Source: Bacillota bacterium (GTDB lineage Bacteria > Bacillota > Clostridia > Christensenellales > UBA1242). From it: 64,000 bases of DNA. Shown here in pieces: positions 21,230 to 30,214 of the stretch (positions within the stretch are counted from its first letter, which is position 1; each line of letters begins with the position of its first letter). Location: NCBI GenBank assembly GCA_009784185.1, contig WRCD01000003.1, positions 1-64,000 on the forward strand. Direction: 5' to 3'. Under the pieces are notes generated by a model. The model made no database searches and was not told where the DNA came from. It saw only the letters and a program-made list of their open reading frames with translations. The translations under genes were made by a program, and so were the position numbers.

Positions 21230-21363
21230 AATTCCCCTTTATTGAAGGGGTGGATTGCGAGCCGCTAGGCAAAGCAAGACGGGGTAGCCGACACCGAAGG
21301 TGGCGCAAAACTTTCTCACATACCCCGCCACTTCGTGGCACCCCTTTATCTTAAAGGGGAATT
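21230..21363. repeat. Family A composite element (134 bp), overlapping the 3' end of the glycosylase gene
   Basis: aattcccctttattgaaggggtggattgcgag...gacggggtagccg...accccgccacttcgtggcacccctttatcttaaaggggaatt. Confidence 0.85.
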
Positions 21364-22239
21364 TTTACTCTCCCGTATCCAGTAAAACAAGTATTGCTGG
21401 ATATATGCCGATTTATCTCCGAATTGCCTGCTTAGTTTATCGGCTATCTTTTCCCGCGGCAATTTCTCCGTTCCAAAGAATTTGTAATACACCTTTTCTA
21501 TCCAGGTGTCTACCGGAAATCTGTCCCGCCGCCCAAGCCCGAATATCAGTATGCAATCTGCAACTTTTGGTCCGACTCCTGGTAAGGTCATCAGCAGCTT
21601 GCGAGCCTGTGGAGTGCTTAACTTCGGCAGCTGCTCCAGTATATCGGTTTCGGCTAATTGCTTAATTGCTTTCACCATATATGGTGCTCTGTAGCCAAGC
21701 CCTGCTGACTTGAAAAACTGCTCGTCTGCGCCTGCAAGGGTTTGTAGGGTGGGGAAACACACCCCGTCCGCTACGCGTCCACCCCTCTCAAGAGGGGAAT
21801 TTTGCTCCGCTAGTTTGTTGCAGATATTCTCTACACTCTTTCGGATTCTTGGAATGTTGTTGTTGGCGGATATTATAAATCCAACAATCACTTCCGGCAG
21901 GTCCTGATTTAACAGGCGCACCCCATTGCTGTAACTAAGTACCTCCTGCAGGGCGGGATACCCGCCAAATCCTGCAATTATATTACCATAATCTGTGCTT
22001 AAGTCAAAGTAATTAACAAAGAATTTTGGATTTGTACACTCAATTATAACCTTGTCTTTTGCATTGTCAAAAACTTTAGCGTATTCCTTGCCAGCCCAAA
22101 CCTCGCAATACTCCGCCGTTTCGTTAAAACGAAAAGCTTGCCCGCTTTTAAGGCAACTGCGGGCATTAAAGTTTGTTGGGTTTGATATGACGACCAAATT
22201 GCCAGTAGTGGTTATTTGCATATATCCATTATAACACAA
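21346..22239 (-). CDS. 8-oxoguanine DNA glycosylase (HhH-GPD, OGG1 type) with repeat-derived insert
   Basis: LLMTLPGVGPKVADCILIFGLGRRDRFPVDTWIEKV HhH-GPD; insert AEQNSPLERGGRVADGV. Confidence 0.88.
   Translation of the reverse strand: MCYNGYMQITTTGNLVVISNPTNFNARSCLKSGQAFRFNETAEYCEVWAGKEYAKVFDNAKDKVIIECTNPKFFVNYFDLSTDYGNIIAGFGGYPALQEVLSYSNGVRLLNQDLPEVIVGFIISANNNIPRIRKSVENICNKLAEQNSPLERGGRVADGVCFPTLQTLAGADEQFFKSAGLGYRAPYMVKAIKQLAETDILEQLPKLSTPQARKLLMTLPGVGPKVADCILIFGLGRRDRFPVDTWIEKVYYKFFGTEKLPREKIADKLSRQFGDKSAYIQQYLFYWIRESKNSPLR
21757..21802. repeat. Family A half-element inside the glycosylase gene
   Basis: acaccccgtccgctacgcgtccacccctctcaagaggggaatt. Confidence 0.8.
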
Positions 22240-22248
22240 ACAAAAATA

Positions 22249-22275
22249 AAACCGCTAAAAAATCAGCGGTTTCCA
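22249..22275 (-). terminator. Intrinsic terminator
   Basis: aaaccgctaaaaaatcagcggttt hairpin following the 22293-22661 gene. Confidence 0.6.
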
Positions 22276-22292
22276 ATTCAAATTTATTTTAC

Positions 22293-22661
22293 CTATCTTG
22301 TATGCGAACGATTGAAAGTTGTTATCCTGTGGTCTAAATCAAATGCGCTGGGGATAAAAAACTCCGCAAACTCTTTTAGTTTGCCTTGCTCGTGCAATCT
22401 TACAAATTGCGAATACATATCAACGTCAAATATGCCTACTATCGTCGAAGATACACTGGTTTCGGAAGGGCCGGTTGCAAAGTATAATCTGCCCCCAAGA
22501 ATGTAGGTTCCGTCGGCCATTCTAGACTTTCCGCTTCGTGCGTCAGTTATGCTGTGACTCTTTCCGTCCGGCTGTTCTACAATAGAATAAGCGTTACCGC
22601 TTTTTGTTAGCAGTGATACCGATGCTTCAGCGTCATTGAAATTTAATTTAGCTAGTTTCAT
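22293..22661 (-). CDS. Hypothetical protein (122 aa)
   Basis: MKLAKLNFNDAEASVSLL...; AGAGGACAGAAAAATG RBS and strong upstream promoter. Confidence 0.7.
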   Translation of the reverse strand: MKLAKLNFNDAEASVSLLTKSGNAYSIVEQPDGKSHSITDARSGKSRMADGTYILGGRLYFATGPSETSVSSTIVGIFDVDMYSQFVRLHEQGKLKEFAEFFIPSAFDLDHRITTFNRSHTR

Positions 22662-22694
22662 TTTTCTGTCCTCTTTGTTTTTATAATCATACCT

Positions 22695-22724
22695 ATTATA
22701 CCCCCCCCCCAGCGCATTTGTCAA
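22695..22724 (-). promoter_or_regulatory. SigA-type promoter with poly-G10 tract in its 18-bp spacer
   Basis: Reverse strand TTGACA-AATGCGCT-GGGGGGGGGG-TATAAT. Confidence 0.8.
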
Positions 22725-22802
22725 TACTTAAATGTAAAATAATTTAAAAAGTTTTACAGCAAAAGATTCCCCTTTAAGATAAAGGAGAATTTTAGCACTT
22801 CT

Positions 22803-22858
22803 ATCTAGGGGATTGCTTCGCTTGCCCGTCTCCGCAGGCAAGGCTCGCAATGACAGTA
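22803..22858. repeat. Family B dispersed repeat
   Basis: ctaggggattgcttcgcttgcccgtctccgcaggcaaggctcgcaatgacag; second copy at 32798. Confidence 0.75.
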
Positions 22859-22863
22859 TACAT

Positions 22864-22915
22864 TTGGAGCGTAAGCGACCCGCCATTGTTCACTGTTACC
22901 TGTTACCTGTTCATT
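22864..22915. repeat. Family C repeat
   Basis: ttggagcgtaagcgacccgccattgttcactgttacctgttacctgttcatt. Confidence 0.75.
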
Positions 22916-22916
22916 A

Positions 22917-22943
22917 AAAAAAGCGCTATGCGCTTTTTTTGTT
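22917..22943 (-). terminator. Intrinsic terminator after rpmA
   Basis: aaaaaaagcgctatgcgcttttttt. Confidence 0.7.
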
Positions 22944-23216
22944 GTCTGTTATTACGCTTGCGTATTTCTTGTTGTCTTTGCCGCGCGTAAACTTAACCGT
23001 TCCGGTAGCGGTAGCATAAATGGTGTGGTCTCTGCCTACGCCTGCGTTTGCGCCCGCATTAACAGGAGTACCGCGCTGGCGCACAATAATACCGCCTGCC
23101 TGAATACTCTGCCCGTCACTTACCTTTACGCCAAGCCGCTTGCTCTCGCTGTCACGGTTGTTTCTGCTGCTTCCTAAGCCCTTTTTGTGGGCAAACAGCT
23201 GAATATTAATAAACAT
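22926..23216 (-). CDS. rpmA: 50S ribosomal protein bL27 with Firmicutes-type N-terminal extension
   Basis: [50 protein letters not shown]; start trimmed from 23288 to ATG 23216. Confidence 0.95.
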   Translation of the reverse strand: MFINIQLFAHKKGLGSSRNNRDSESKRLGVKVSDGQSIQAGGIIVRQRGTPVNAGANAGVGRDHTIYATATGTVKFTRGKDNKKYASVITDNKKSA

Positions 23217-23544
23217 CCTTAACCTCCAATTCAATATAGTCTGAGTATGTATCCGCCAAATCCTGCAGCCCGCAAAGCATGGTGGCAAATATTACCTGCC
23301 CGTCACGCATTTTGCCCGGCTCAGAATCGGCGTCTAATTTTAAACTGAAAAATCCTTTTTTATCTTCCTGCTTTATTTCGGGCTTCAATTTGGCTACCTG
23401 AAGCAATCCGAGTGCCGCAGTTTGCACAATGCTGCTTGCAGCTGCACAAACAATGTCCTCGCCTTCTGCCCCGTAACCGGTGTGCCCGTCGCATTCGATA
23501 GATAAGTATTGGTTTTGTTTCTTTGTTATAATTATCTTTGTCAT
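23206..23544 (-). CDS. prp: Ribosomal-processing cysteine protease Prp
   Basis: [23 protein letters not shown]; between rplU and rpmA. Confidence 0.92.
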   Translation of the reverse strand: MTKIIITKKQNQYLSIECDGHTGYGAEGEDIVCAAASSIVQTAALGLLQVAKLKPEIKQEDKKGFFSLKLDADSEPGKMRDGQVIFATMLCGLQDLADTYSDYIELEVKDVY

Positions 23545-23556
23545 TTAGTTAATACC

Positions 23557-23763
23557 TTAAAACTCGTCTTTACTAACTCCAAGTAAAACAACCGTTGTGG
23601 AGCATACGGGGCATTTTATGTGAAATGGGTAGTATTCACCCTCTATGTCAAGTTTACCGTATTTTAATACCGAATTGCATCTCCTGCAAGTTGCTTCCTT
23701 CTTTTTGTCCCAACTCGGCTCACATCCTCTGCTTACTATTTCCATAAATTCATCCTTTATCAA
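23557..23763 (-). CDS. Hypothetical zinc-ribbon small protein
   Basis: Two CxxC pairs (CRRCNS, CPVC) in a 68-aa ORF. Confidence 0.55.
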   Translation of the reverse strand: MIKDEFMEIVSRGCEPSWDKKKEATCRRCNSVLKYGKLDIEGEYYPFHIKCPVCSTTVVLLGVSKDEF

Positions 23764-23776
23764 CTGATATTTGTTT

Positions 23777-24070
23777 TTACTTTATAGATATAATTTCAAG
23801 CTTCGTATACGGCTGTCTGTGGCCGGCTGCTCTGTGGTGTCCGTTCATTTTTTTGTATGTGCGTATATACAACTTGTCACCTTTGCCGTGCTCAATTACC
23901 TTAGCGGTAACAGCAGCTCCCGCAACCAATGGTGTACCCACTTTGCCGTTCAGCATAAGCACGTCCAGTTTTACAGTTGCGCCAACTTCTGCGTCCAGTT
24001 TTTCTACAATAATCAAGTCCATCTCAGCAACTTTATATTGCTTGCCGCCGGTAGAAACAATAGCGTACAT
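23777..24070 (-). CDS. rplU: 50S ribosomal protein bL21
   Basis: MYAIVSTGGKQYKVAEMDLIIVEKLDAEVG...KKMNGHHRAAGHRQPYTKLEI. Confidence 0.95.
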   Translation of the reverse strand: MYAIVSTGGKQYKVAEMDLIIVEKLDAEVGATVKLDVLMLNGKVGTPLVAGAAVTAKVIEHGKGDKLYIRTYKKMNGHHRAAGHRQPYTKLEIISIK

Positions 24071-24074
24071 AGTT

Positions 24075-24165
24075 TTCCTCCTCTCTACATATTCGATGGT
24101 TCAGGCGCCCTATACAGGAACTTGTATGCCTTGTCCAGTCGTTAACCTGCGTAGGATACCATAGT
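24075..24165 (-). ncRNA. L21 leader-like 5'UTR
   Basis: Minus strand ACTGGACAAGGCATACAAGTTCCTGTATAGGGCGCCTGAACCATCG directly upstream of rplU. Confidence 0.65.
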
Positions 24166-24245
24166 TTAAACCAAAAGTCAATAATCTTTAGGGATATTAA
24201 TGGCAAATACACATAAAATATGACATAGGCTGGAGCAAACAATAA

Positions 24246-24352
24246 AATTCTCCCTTAAGCTAAGGGAGTACCGCCACAGGCGGGGAGGGTTGTGTCTCGT
24301 TAATCATCACAACCCCCGGCACTTCGTGCCACCCCTCTTATAGAGGGGAATT
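24246..24352. repeat. Family A related repeat pair
   Basis: aattctcccttaagctaagggagtaccgccacaggcggggagggttgtg...acaacccccggcacttcgtgccacccctcttatagaggggaatt. Confidence 0.75.
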
Positions 24353-24368
24353 TATAGGAGGTACAACT

Positions 24369-24818
24369 ATGGACAAAGACCAAAACTGCGGCTTGCTGGA
24401 CGCAGTTTACCAAACAGCCCAGTCAGGGCTGAAAACATCGGAGTATGTACGGCCAAAAGCCAAAAGCTTTGCGCTGATTGATGATATTAACTCATTACGG
24501 GCCGAATACAACGACGTTTTGCGCAGTGCAGAGCGATTAAGCCGCGATTGCGGCGAGCAGCCAAAAGACAACAACCTGCTGAAAAAAGCCGGTTTATGGG
24601 CAGACGTAAACACCAAATTAATATTAGACTCCAACAGCGAAAAACAAGCAGAAACAATAATCCATAGCTGCTTTAACGGAGTGCTGGAAATGACTAAAGC
24701 CTTAACAAAATATCCGCTGGCAGAGCTGGAAAGCATAGAACTTGCCCGCAGGCTGAAAGAAGCCAGCCGCCACGCAATAGAAACCTTTATGGCATATTTA
24801 GAGCGCGGAAAGCAATAA
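24369..24818 (+). CDS. Hypothetical helical protein
   Basis: 149-aa ORF with TAGGAGGTACAACTATG RBS. Confidence 0.65.
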   Translation: MDKDQNCGLLDAVYQTAQSGLKTSEYVRPKAKSFALIDDINSLRAEYNDVLRSAERLSRDCGEQPKDNNLLKKAGLWADVNTKLILDSNSEKQAETIIHSCFNGVLEMTKALTKYPLAELESIELARRLKEASRHAIETFMAYLERGKQ

Positions 24819-24820
24819 AT

Positions 24821-27148
24821 TTACTTCTTTGCACCGGCAACCAGCTCGTACAGCACATTGCTGAAAAACCTGTCCGGCACACCAATTAGGCTAAGGCTTC
24901 TGGTCCGATCGTTAAGCTCGTCATGCTTGCTTAACTCGTTAATTTTGTAAAATCTAAGCTCACCCAAAACAGCCGTTTGCGTACCAGCATCCAGACTGAC
25001 AGGTGAAATGCTGATTTCCGCCGCAATTCCTAATTCATGGTTTTTACGCACGAAACTCAAAACAAGCCCCTCTTTGGTTCTGCTGCCGGCTTCCCAGCCA
25101 AAGTTTAAGATACGCGCAACAAAACTTTCTCCTTGCACAAAAAGCCCGTTAAACTTTAGTACAACCGAGCCCTGCGGCTTAAAATTCTCCTTATAAAACA
25201 CTTCTCTGTTCAACTGGTTGAAAGCAGTAGGCTGCTTTATATTGTTGCTTAAATATTCACTGCCTTCATATTCGGCAGGGTGCAAAACACATATGCTGCA
25301 GTTTTCGTCTTTTGCGCTTTCACGTATTACAACAGTTGTTGTTTTTGCCCCGTCAAGCTTGAATATGGCAATTAGTTTTCCGTCTTTATATCTGCCCCAT
25401 AACAACCGTTCGGCAAAAAACACAAACAGCGGGTTTTTTAAATCAGCTTCAAATTCTTTTAAATTCTGCATTTTCCCCGTTTCATATGCCGAGTACAGTT
25501 TGTTCAGCTGCTTAACCAGCTGTGCGTGCATCACCTGCTTTGCATATTCAATCTGTTGTTTGGTCTTTGTGTCCAATTCGTTTTCCGAAAGGCCGGCGGG
25601 AAACACCGTCTCTATACTTGTGTCCTCATTAATCCTTAACTCAATTGTGCCGCCAAGCGTTTCAATTTCGTAGGCAAGGTTCCCGTTTAAAACAAACTCC
25701 GGCAGCAGCCCGTCCTTAAAGGCCTCAACCGCGGCATGAGTATATTTACCGCAATTCTCCATTGCTCTTACCAAAACCGCATTAAGGGTTTTGTTTTGTT
25801 CATTATTCTTAGCAAATATTAACGGCAGACCGCTTACCAGTTCCGGCCTTATCAAGGCAATCAACGAAATAAACACCGCCACTCCGTCACTAAGGCTTTC
25901 ATCGTAAAGCTCAACCAGTTCGGATAAAATCAATTTTATCTGCTGCTCCGAGGTGTTTTGAATTATTAGCAGCATTGCCCACTCGTTGGATACGCCAAAA
26001 CCAACTGTAAGAATCCGTTCATACGCAAACTTACAAAAAGCATCAAGGCTGGCCTCATTAAACGCTTTTTTGAAATGTGCCGTTTCCATGTATGCCCGGC
26101 TTCCGGCTAAACCCGCGTAACTGTCCAGAATATAGGCGCTCACGCTTAATGGTGCGTCTTTGCCGCCGGCATATGTTAAACCCGGATACGCATCGTAATT
26201 CAGCCCCAAAAAGCTTTGAACGGGGTTTTTAATTAACCGCTCGGCATTTGCCGTCAGCAGATGTTCGGCTGCGGGCTTAATCTCTGCCGGAATGTCAATA
26301 TGCTCAATTATAGCTTTTTTAATTGCCTGATTCTTTTCTTTGTGATAAATACCGGATAATATACCTGCAACCTCCGGCTGCAATTTAAAGCCGATAAGCA
26401 TATCAACTATGTCTTTCTTTTCCCCGTCGTTAGCACTTAGCTTTTTATTAAGATACTCCACTACAGCTTTGGGCCGTTTGTTTAAGAGATTCCAGACATC
26501 ACGGGTCTTAAACTCCGGATTGGTTAAATAGTTTTCGGTTAAAACCTCGGTTACGCCTTCTATGTTGCGTTCATAAGCAAAACCAAACGCTCCGGCACCA
26601 TACGCTTTAAATCCGCTTGTTATCTTTTTTATAAACTCACGCTCGTTGGAGTGTGCCAGGTCCGTAAGGTAGCCATAGGCAGGGCGCTTCCATTTGCTGA
26701 CAGTTTCTTTGCTATCCATATCCAATACGGCAAAAAGCATGGTTTCATACAGCACGGCGTCGATATTACAAGCACGCACTGCTTCAATAAACCGGTCAAA
26801 TGTGCGCTCTGCCATATCAAACTGCGATGCGTTTTTACTTACATATGCAAGAGTTCCGATACGCGAAATAAAGGCTTTGTGAAAAAACCCAAAAATAGCG
26901 CTGTATTGCTTAACACCTAAAAACACATTAAGAAAATTGCCCAGAAGCGGCAGATAGTCAGGATAGCTAAAAACAGCATTGGCTAAACTGCTTAAGTCCT
27001 GAGCAGTAAACTGCGCTTTTGCTAAGGCTTCTTTCTGGTCATCCGACAAAACACCGGATAGCATATCCGCTTCGGCACTTATTCCGGCACTGACAAACAG
27101 GTTTTTATATGCAGTTATTACCGGTTCGTTTGAAATTGTTGTTATCAT
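24821..27148 (-). CDS. DUF4132-like large protein
   Basis: C-terminal FFAERLLWGRYKDGKLIAIFKLDG-type motif; helical-repeat N-terminal region. Confidence 0.55.
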   Translation of the reverse strand: MITTISNEPVITAYKNLFVSAGISAEADMLSGVLSDDQKEALAKAQFTAQDLSSLANAVFSYPDYLPLLGNFLNVFLGVKQYSAIFGFFHKAFISRIGTLAYVSKNASQFDMAERTFDRFIEAVRACNIDAVLYETMLFAVLDMDSKETVSKWKRPAYGYLTDLAHSNEREFIKKITSGFKAYGAGAFGFAYERNIEGVTEVLTENYLTNPEFKTRDVWNLLNKRPKAVVEYLNKKLSANDGEKKDIVDMLIGFKLQPEVAGILSGIYHKEKNQAIKKAIIEHIDIPAEIKPAAEHLLTANAERLIKNPVQSFLGLNYDAYPGLTYAGGKDAPLSVSAYILDSYAGLAGSRAYMETAHFKKAFNEASLDAFCKFAYERILTVGFGVSNEWAMLLIIQNTSEQQIKLILSELVELYDESLSDGVAVFISLIALIRPELVSGLPLIFAKNNEQNKTLNAVLVRAMENCGKYTHAAVEAFKDGLLPEFVLNGNLAYEIETLGGTIELRINEDTSIETVFPAGLSENELDTKTKQQIEYAKQVMHAQLVKQLNKLYSAYETGKMQNLKEFEADLKNPLFVFFAERLLWGRYKDGKLIAIFKLDGAKTTTVVIRESAKDENCSICVLHPAEYEGSEYLSNNIKQPTAFNQLNREVFYKENFKPQGSVVLKFNGLFVQGESFVARILNFGWEAGSRTKEGLVLSFVRKNHELGIAAEISISPVSLDAGTQTAVLGELRFYKINELSKHDELNDRTRSLSLIGVPDRFFSNVLYELVAGAKK

Positions 27149-27204
27149 TTGCACTCTCTTTTGTTTTTATTTCTTTCTTAACTCGCAATGAGACAGTACT
27201 GCAC

Positions 27205-28926
27205 TTATCTCTTCTCACCCACAACCGCAATTGCCATTTCACCGCTTTTATCAAAGAATTTAACATCAAAATTCTGTTCAAGCGCTTGCTTAAACCGCTG
27301 GAGGCTTGGCTTCCAGCTGCAGACCACCTCAAACACCGCGCCTGCCTCAAACGATTTGCCCAATGTGATTACCTTGTTTTTTAACTTAAAGGTGCAAATA
27401 TTGCAGTCGTTTTTAATCATTGGCCGTATAATCAACTTAGTATCATCAGGGTTTGGTTCAAAATCAGATTTAGCAAATCCGAAATGCGCAAACGGACCAA
27501 AGCACATATCTTCCAGCACCATGCTTGTATATGCCCTCACCACAGCAGCCTCGTCTAATTTCCCTTGGTAAACAGGCATTGTTATTACAACAAGATTATC
27601 ACTGCCCGCTACCAGTTTTTTAAGCTCGGCATTAATCTTAGCGTTTTTAAAGTTGCCGTATGTGCCGCCAAAAAAGATATAAATCTGCTGCCGGTCTTTA
27701 ACATTTCTTAATGGCAATCTGGTATACATCTTTTCTATATCTATCACAATCGGCTTTATGGCGTAGTGCATATCTTTATGTTCATGCGTAGCCCGGTTAA
27801 TTTCAGTCATCTGTATATCAATCGGAAAATATGCTTCAATTTTGTCTGCACCAAGCAATTGATTAAATGCCAACCCCTGCTTACCGTTGCCGCAGCCGAT
27901 ATCGCAAACCTGAAATTTTTTATTGGGGTAATTAACATTTACGTAGTCGGTTGCAAGCTTGTAAGCAGCCTGGTTTGCATTTTTCATCTTAGCTGCATAA
28001 ATTGGTTCATCATCAACCCCCATATAAGCTTCGGCACTCAACTCGGTTGCATACCACAATTTGCTGTTTTTTAGGTCAATTACGCTTCCGCTTGCGTTAA
28101 TTAAGGATTCTTTTATCTCATTCAGGTTTGCTGTTTTGCTTACCGGCAGCTGGTCGGACACAAAATAATCCATATCATATATAAACTGACAGTCAGAAAA
28201 CCCCGACACCAACTTTTGTGCATCACTCAAACTCTCGGCCAGATACTCAAACTCAAAATCGTATTTAGATATACTCTCACAGGTGTATATGCAGTTTGGG
28301 CTTGCAGTTAAGTATGTGCGTAACTCTGTTTCTGCTGTAGCGGTTTTTGCTGTTTGGGTGTTTACAAACACTTTAAAATAATGCCCGGGGAAATTAACCC
28401 GCTCCCTGTACCCAACTATGATTCCGCGCCCTGTTAACTCCTGCTCAAGTTTATTTACATTGCTCTCGCTTGTATTCAGCATTTGCGCAACTTCCTGAGG
28501 TGAAAAACCGCCGTTTATTGTAATCAGCTTGAGGTAATCCAGTTCTAACACGCTTAACTCGGTTGGAGTAACAACCGGGTCAACAATACTCAGCGGCTCA
28601 CAGGTGTTTTCAAACGGCCGTTTGTTCCAAAACAAAATACTTACCGACTGGCAAATAATTTTAATCTCATCTGTCAGCAGCAGCAATCTGTTTATATTAT
28701 GCAGCACGGTTTTAAGTTCTAAGTTGTCCTTATAAATTATAGACACGCAAAAGTTGGACCACCCCTTTGTGGTAAGCGCATACATAACATTCGGATGGTT
28801 CATTAAAAACAGCTTCATGCGTTCTATCGTGCTGTCCGCTGCATTATAAAACGCCTTTACATAATTGTAGCCAAGGCGGGATATATTAAGCACTGCACAC
28901 GGCGGTCCAAAAACTTTAGTTTTCAT
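27205..28926 (-). CDS. Lrp/AsnC-like winged-helix region fused to EgtD-like SAM methyltransferase
   Basis: HTH-like LDYLKLITINGGFSPQEVAQMLNTSESNVNKLEQELTGRGIIVGYRERVN; methyltransferase FQVCDIGCGNGKQ...IYIFFGGTYGNF. Confidence 0.6.
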   Translation of the reverse strand: MKTKVFGPPCAVLNISRLGYNYVKAFYNAADSTIERMKLFLMNHPNVMYALTTKGWSNFCVSIIYKDNLELKTVLHNINRLLLLTDEIKIICQSVSILFWNKRPFENTCEPLSIVDPVVTPTELSVLELDYLKLITINGGFSPQEVAQMLNTSESNVNKLEQELTGRGIIVGYRERVNFPGHYFKVFVNTQTAKTATAETELRTYLTASPNCIYTCESISKYDFEFEYLAESLSDAQKLVSGFSDCQFIYDMDYFVSDQLPVSKTANLNEIKESLINASGSVIDLKNSKLWYATELSAEAYMGVDDEPIYAAKMKNANQAAYKLATDYVNVNYPNKKFQVCDIGCGNGKQGLAFNQLLGADKIEAYFPIDIQMTEINRATHEHKDMHYAIKPIVIDIEKMYTRLPLRNVKDRQQIYIFFGGTYGNFKNAKINAELKKLVAGSDNLVVITMPVYQGKLDEAAVVRAYTSMVLEDMCFGPFAHFGFAKSDFEPNPDDTKLIIRPMIKNDCNICTFKLKNKVITLGKSFEAGAVFEVVCSWKPSLQRFKQALEQNFDVKFFDKSGEMAIAVVGEKR

Positions 28927-28947
28927 GAAACAACTCCTCTTGCCGGA

Positions 28948-29823
28948 TCATCTGCTTTCAATCTTACCATATTCCAATAGTCTGCCGCAACTAAAATAGT
29001 GCTGAAGCGGCAAACTAAGGTCAGCAGTTTCAGATAGACTCTGCAGCTCAAACTCGTTTAGTAAACCAACAACTTTATTATCTGAACTGTAAATTATAAA
29101 ACCGGTTAATGAGTAGTTGTTTATATGGCGCAGCAGTTTGTAAACCGGGGTTTGCCCGCTTACCGCAATCTGCCGCACTGCAATGCCACTTTTTAAACTC
29201 TTTTGTTTTTTGAGCCTAAACAGATTATGTGTATAGTAGCTTGCCGGAGTTTCAAATATCACAGATATTAAAACAAACAGCCCCAGCAATAAAAAACTAT
29301 AATTTGCCGCAAAAAATGTGCTGGCTGTAAATGCCGCAATCAGGCAAACCGAGATGACAATTCCAACCATCTTAAGTATTCGTAAAACTTTTTTACGCGG
29401 TAACTTTTTGCCTAGCAGGCTAAGAGCCACACGCCCGCCATCCAGCGGAAATACGGGCAAAAGATTAATTGCGGCCGTTACAAAATTTGCTATAGCAAAG
29501 TATTCCAGATAGTAGTATGTGGTTGGGTATATCCACCACAGTGCAACGGTAAGCATGCCCAGCAGCAAGTTAAACGCAGGGCCTGCAACGGCAACCAGAA
29601 TTTCATGGTTGGTAAGCATACCCTCCGCACTGCCGCTTATTCCCGCTCCATACGGCATAAGAGTAAGCTTGTTAAGCCTGTACCCCAGCCGGCGGGCAAC
29701 CAGCCAGTGCGCCAGCTCATGCAAAATAAGCACAACCACATAGCTTAGCATAAGCCAAAACCAGCCCGACAGGGCTGCAATTAGGACTATGAGGATGAAG
29801 AGGGGGTGAATGCTAAATTTCAT
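28948..29823 (-). CDS. M50 site-2 protease family metallopeptidase (SpoIVFB-like)
   Basis: VLILHELAHWLVARRLGY and INLLPVFPLDGGRVAL; ATG 29823. Confidence 0.85.
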   Translation of the reverse strand: MKFSIHPLFILIVLIAALSGWFWLMLSYVVVLILHELAHWLVARRLGYRLNKLTLMPYGAGISGSAEGMLTNHEILVAVAGPAFNLLLGMLTVALWWIYPTTYYYLEYFAIANFVTAAINLLPVFPLDGGRVALSLLGKKLPRKKVLRILKMVGIVISVCLIAAFTASTFFAANYSFLLLGLFVLISVIFETPASYYTHNLFRLKKQKSLKSGIAVRQIAVSGQTPVYKLLRHINNYSLTGFIIYSSDNKVVGLLNEFELQSLSETADLSLPLQHYFSCGRLLEYGKIESR

Positions 29824-29860
29824 GCTTATTATAATGAAGTCAGCTCCGCAATTATTCACT

Positions 29861-29967
29861 AAGGAACAAGGAACAGGTAACAAGTAACAACGATGGGTCA
29901 CTCCGTTCCAATTTATAATTTGGAGCGCTAGCGACCAACAGTTGTTACCTGTTCCCTGTTACCTGCT
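29861..29967. repeat. Family C inverted-repeat element
   Basis: aaggaacaaggaacaggtaacaagtaacaac...ttggagcgctagcgaccaacagttgttacctgttccctgttacctg; outer arms pair. Confidence 0.75.
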
Positions 29968-30214
29968 AGGGTAAAATCCCCATAATCTTTACCCTGTTGC
30001 TAACGGCTTTTATTCGTATAATATAGTTCCCGTGCTCGTCAAAGGCAATATCTGCCGCCACCTGCTCAGGGGCTAACTCAAAATAGTTGTTTAACAGTTT
30101 ATGCGCATCATTGCTTAAAATTGCGTTCAGCCGCTCGGGGTTAAAATGCTTATCGTTAATCAGCACCTGCTTCAGCCTAGCCATACCCACGCTGTTCGGA
30201 GTTCCGTATTCCAT
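29966..30214 (-). CDS. minE: Cell division topological specificity factor MinE
   Basis: ARLKQVLINDKHFNPERLNAILSNDAHKLLNNYFELAPEQV; overlaps minD. Confidence 0.8.
   Translation of the reverse strand: MEYGTPNSVGMARLKQVLINDKHFNPERLNAILSNDAHKLLNNYFELAPEQVAADIAFDEHGNYIIRIKAVSNRVKIMGILP

Noticed and set aside
22766-22797. Degenerate family A-like hairpin (gattcccctttaagataaaggagaatttt)
   Set aside because: Only the arms are recognisable; too decayed to count as a separate copy.
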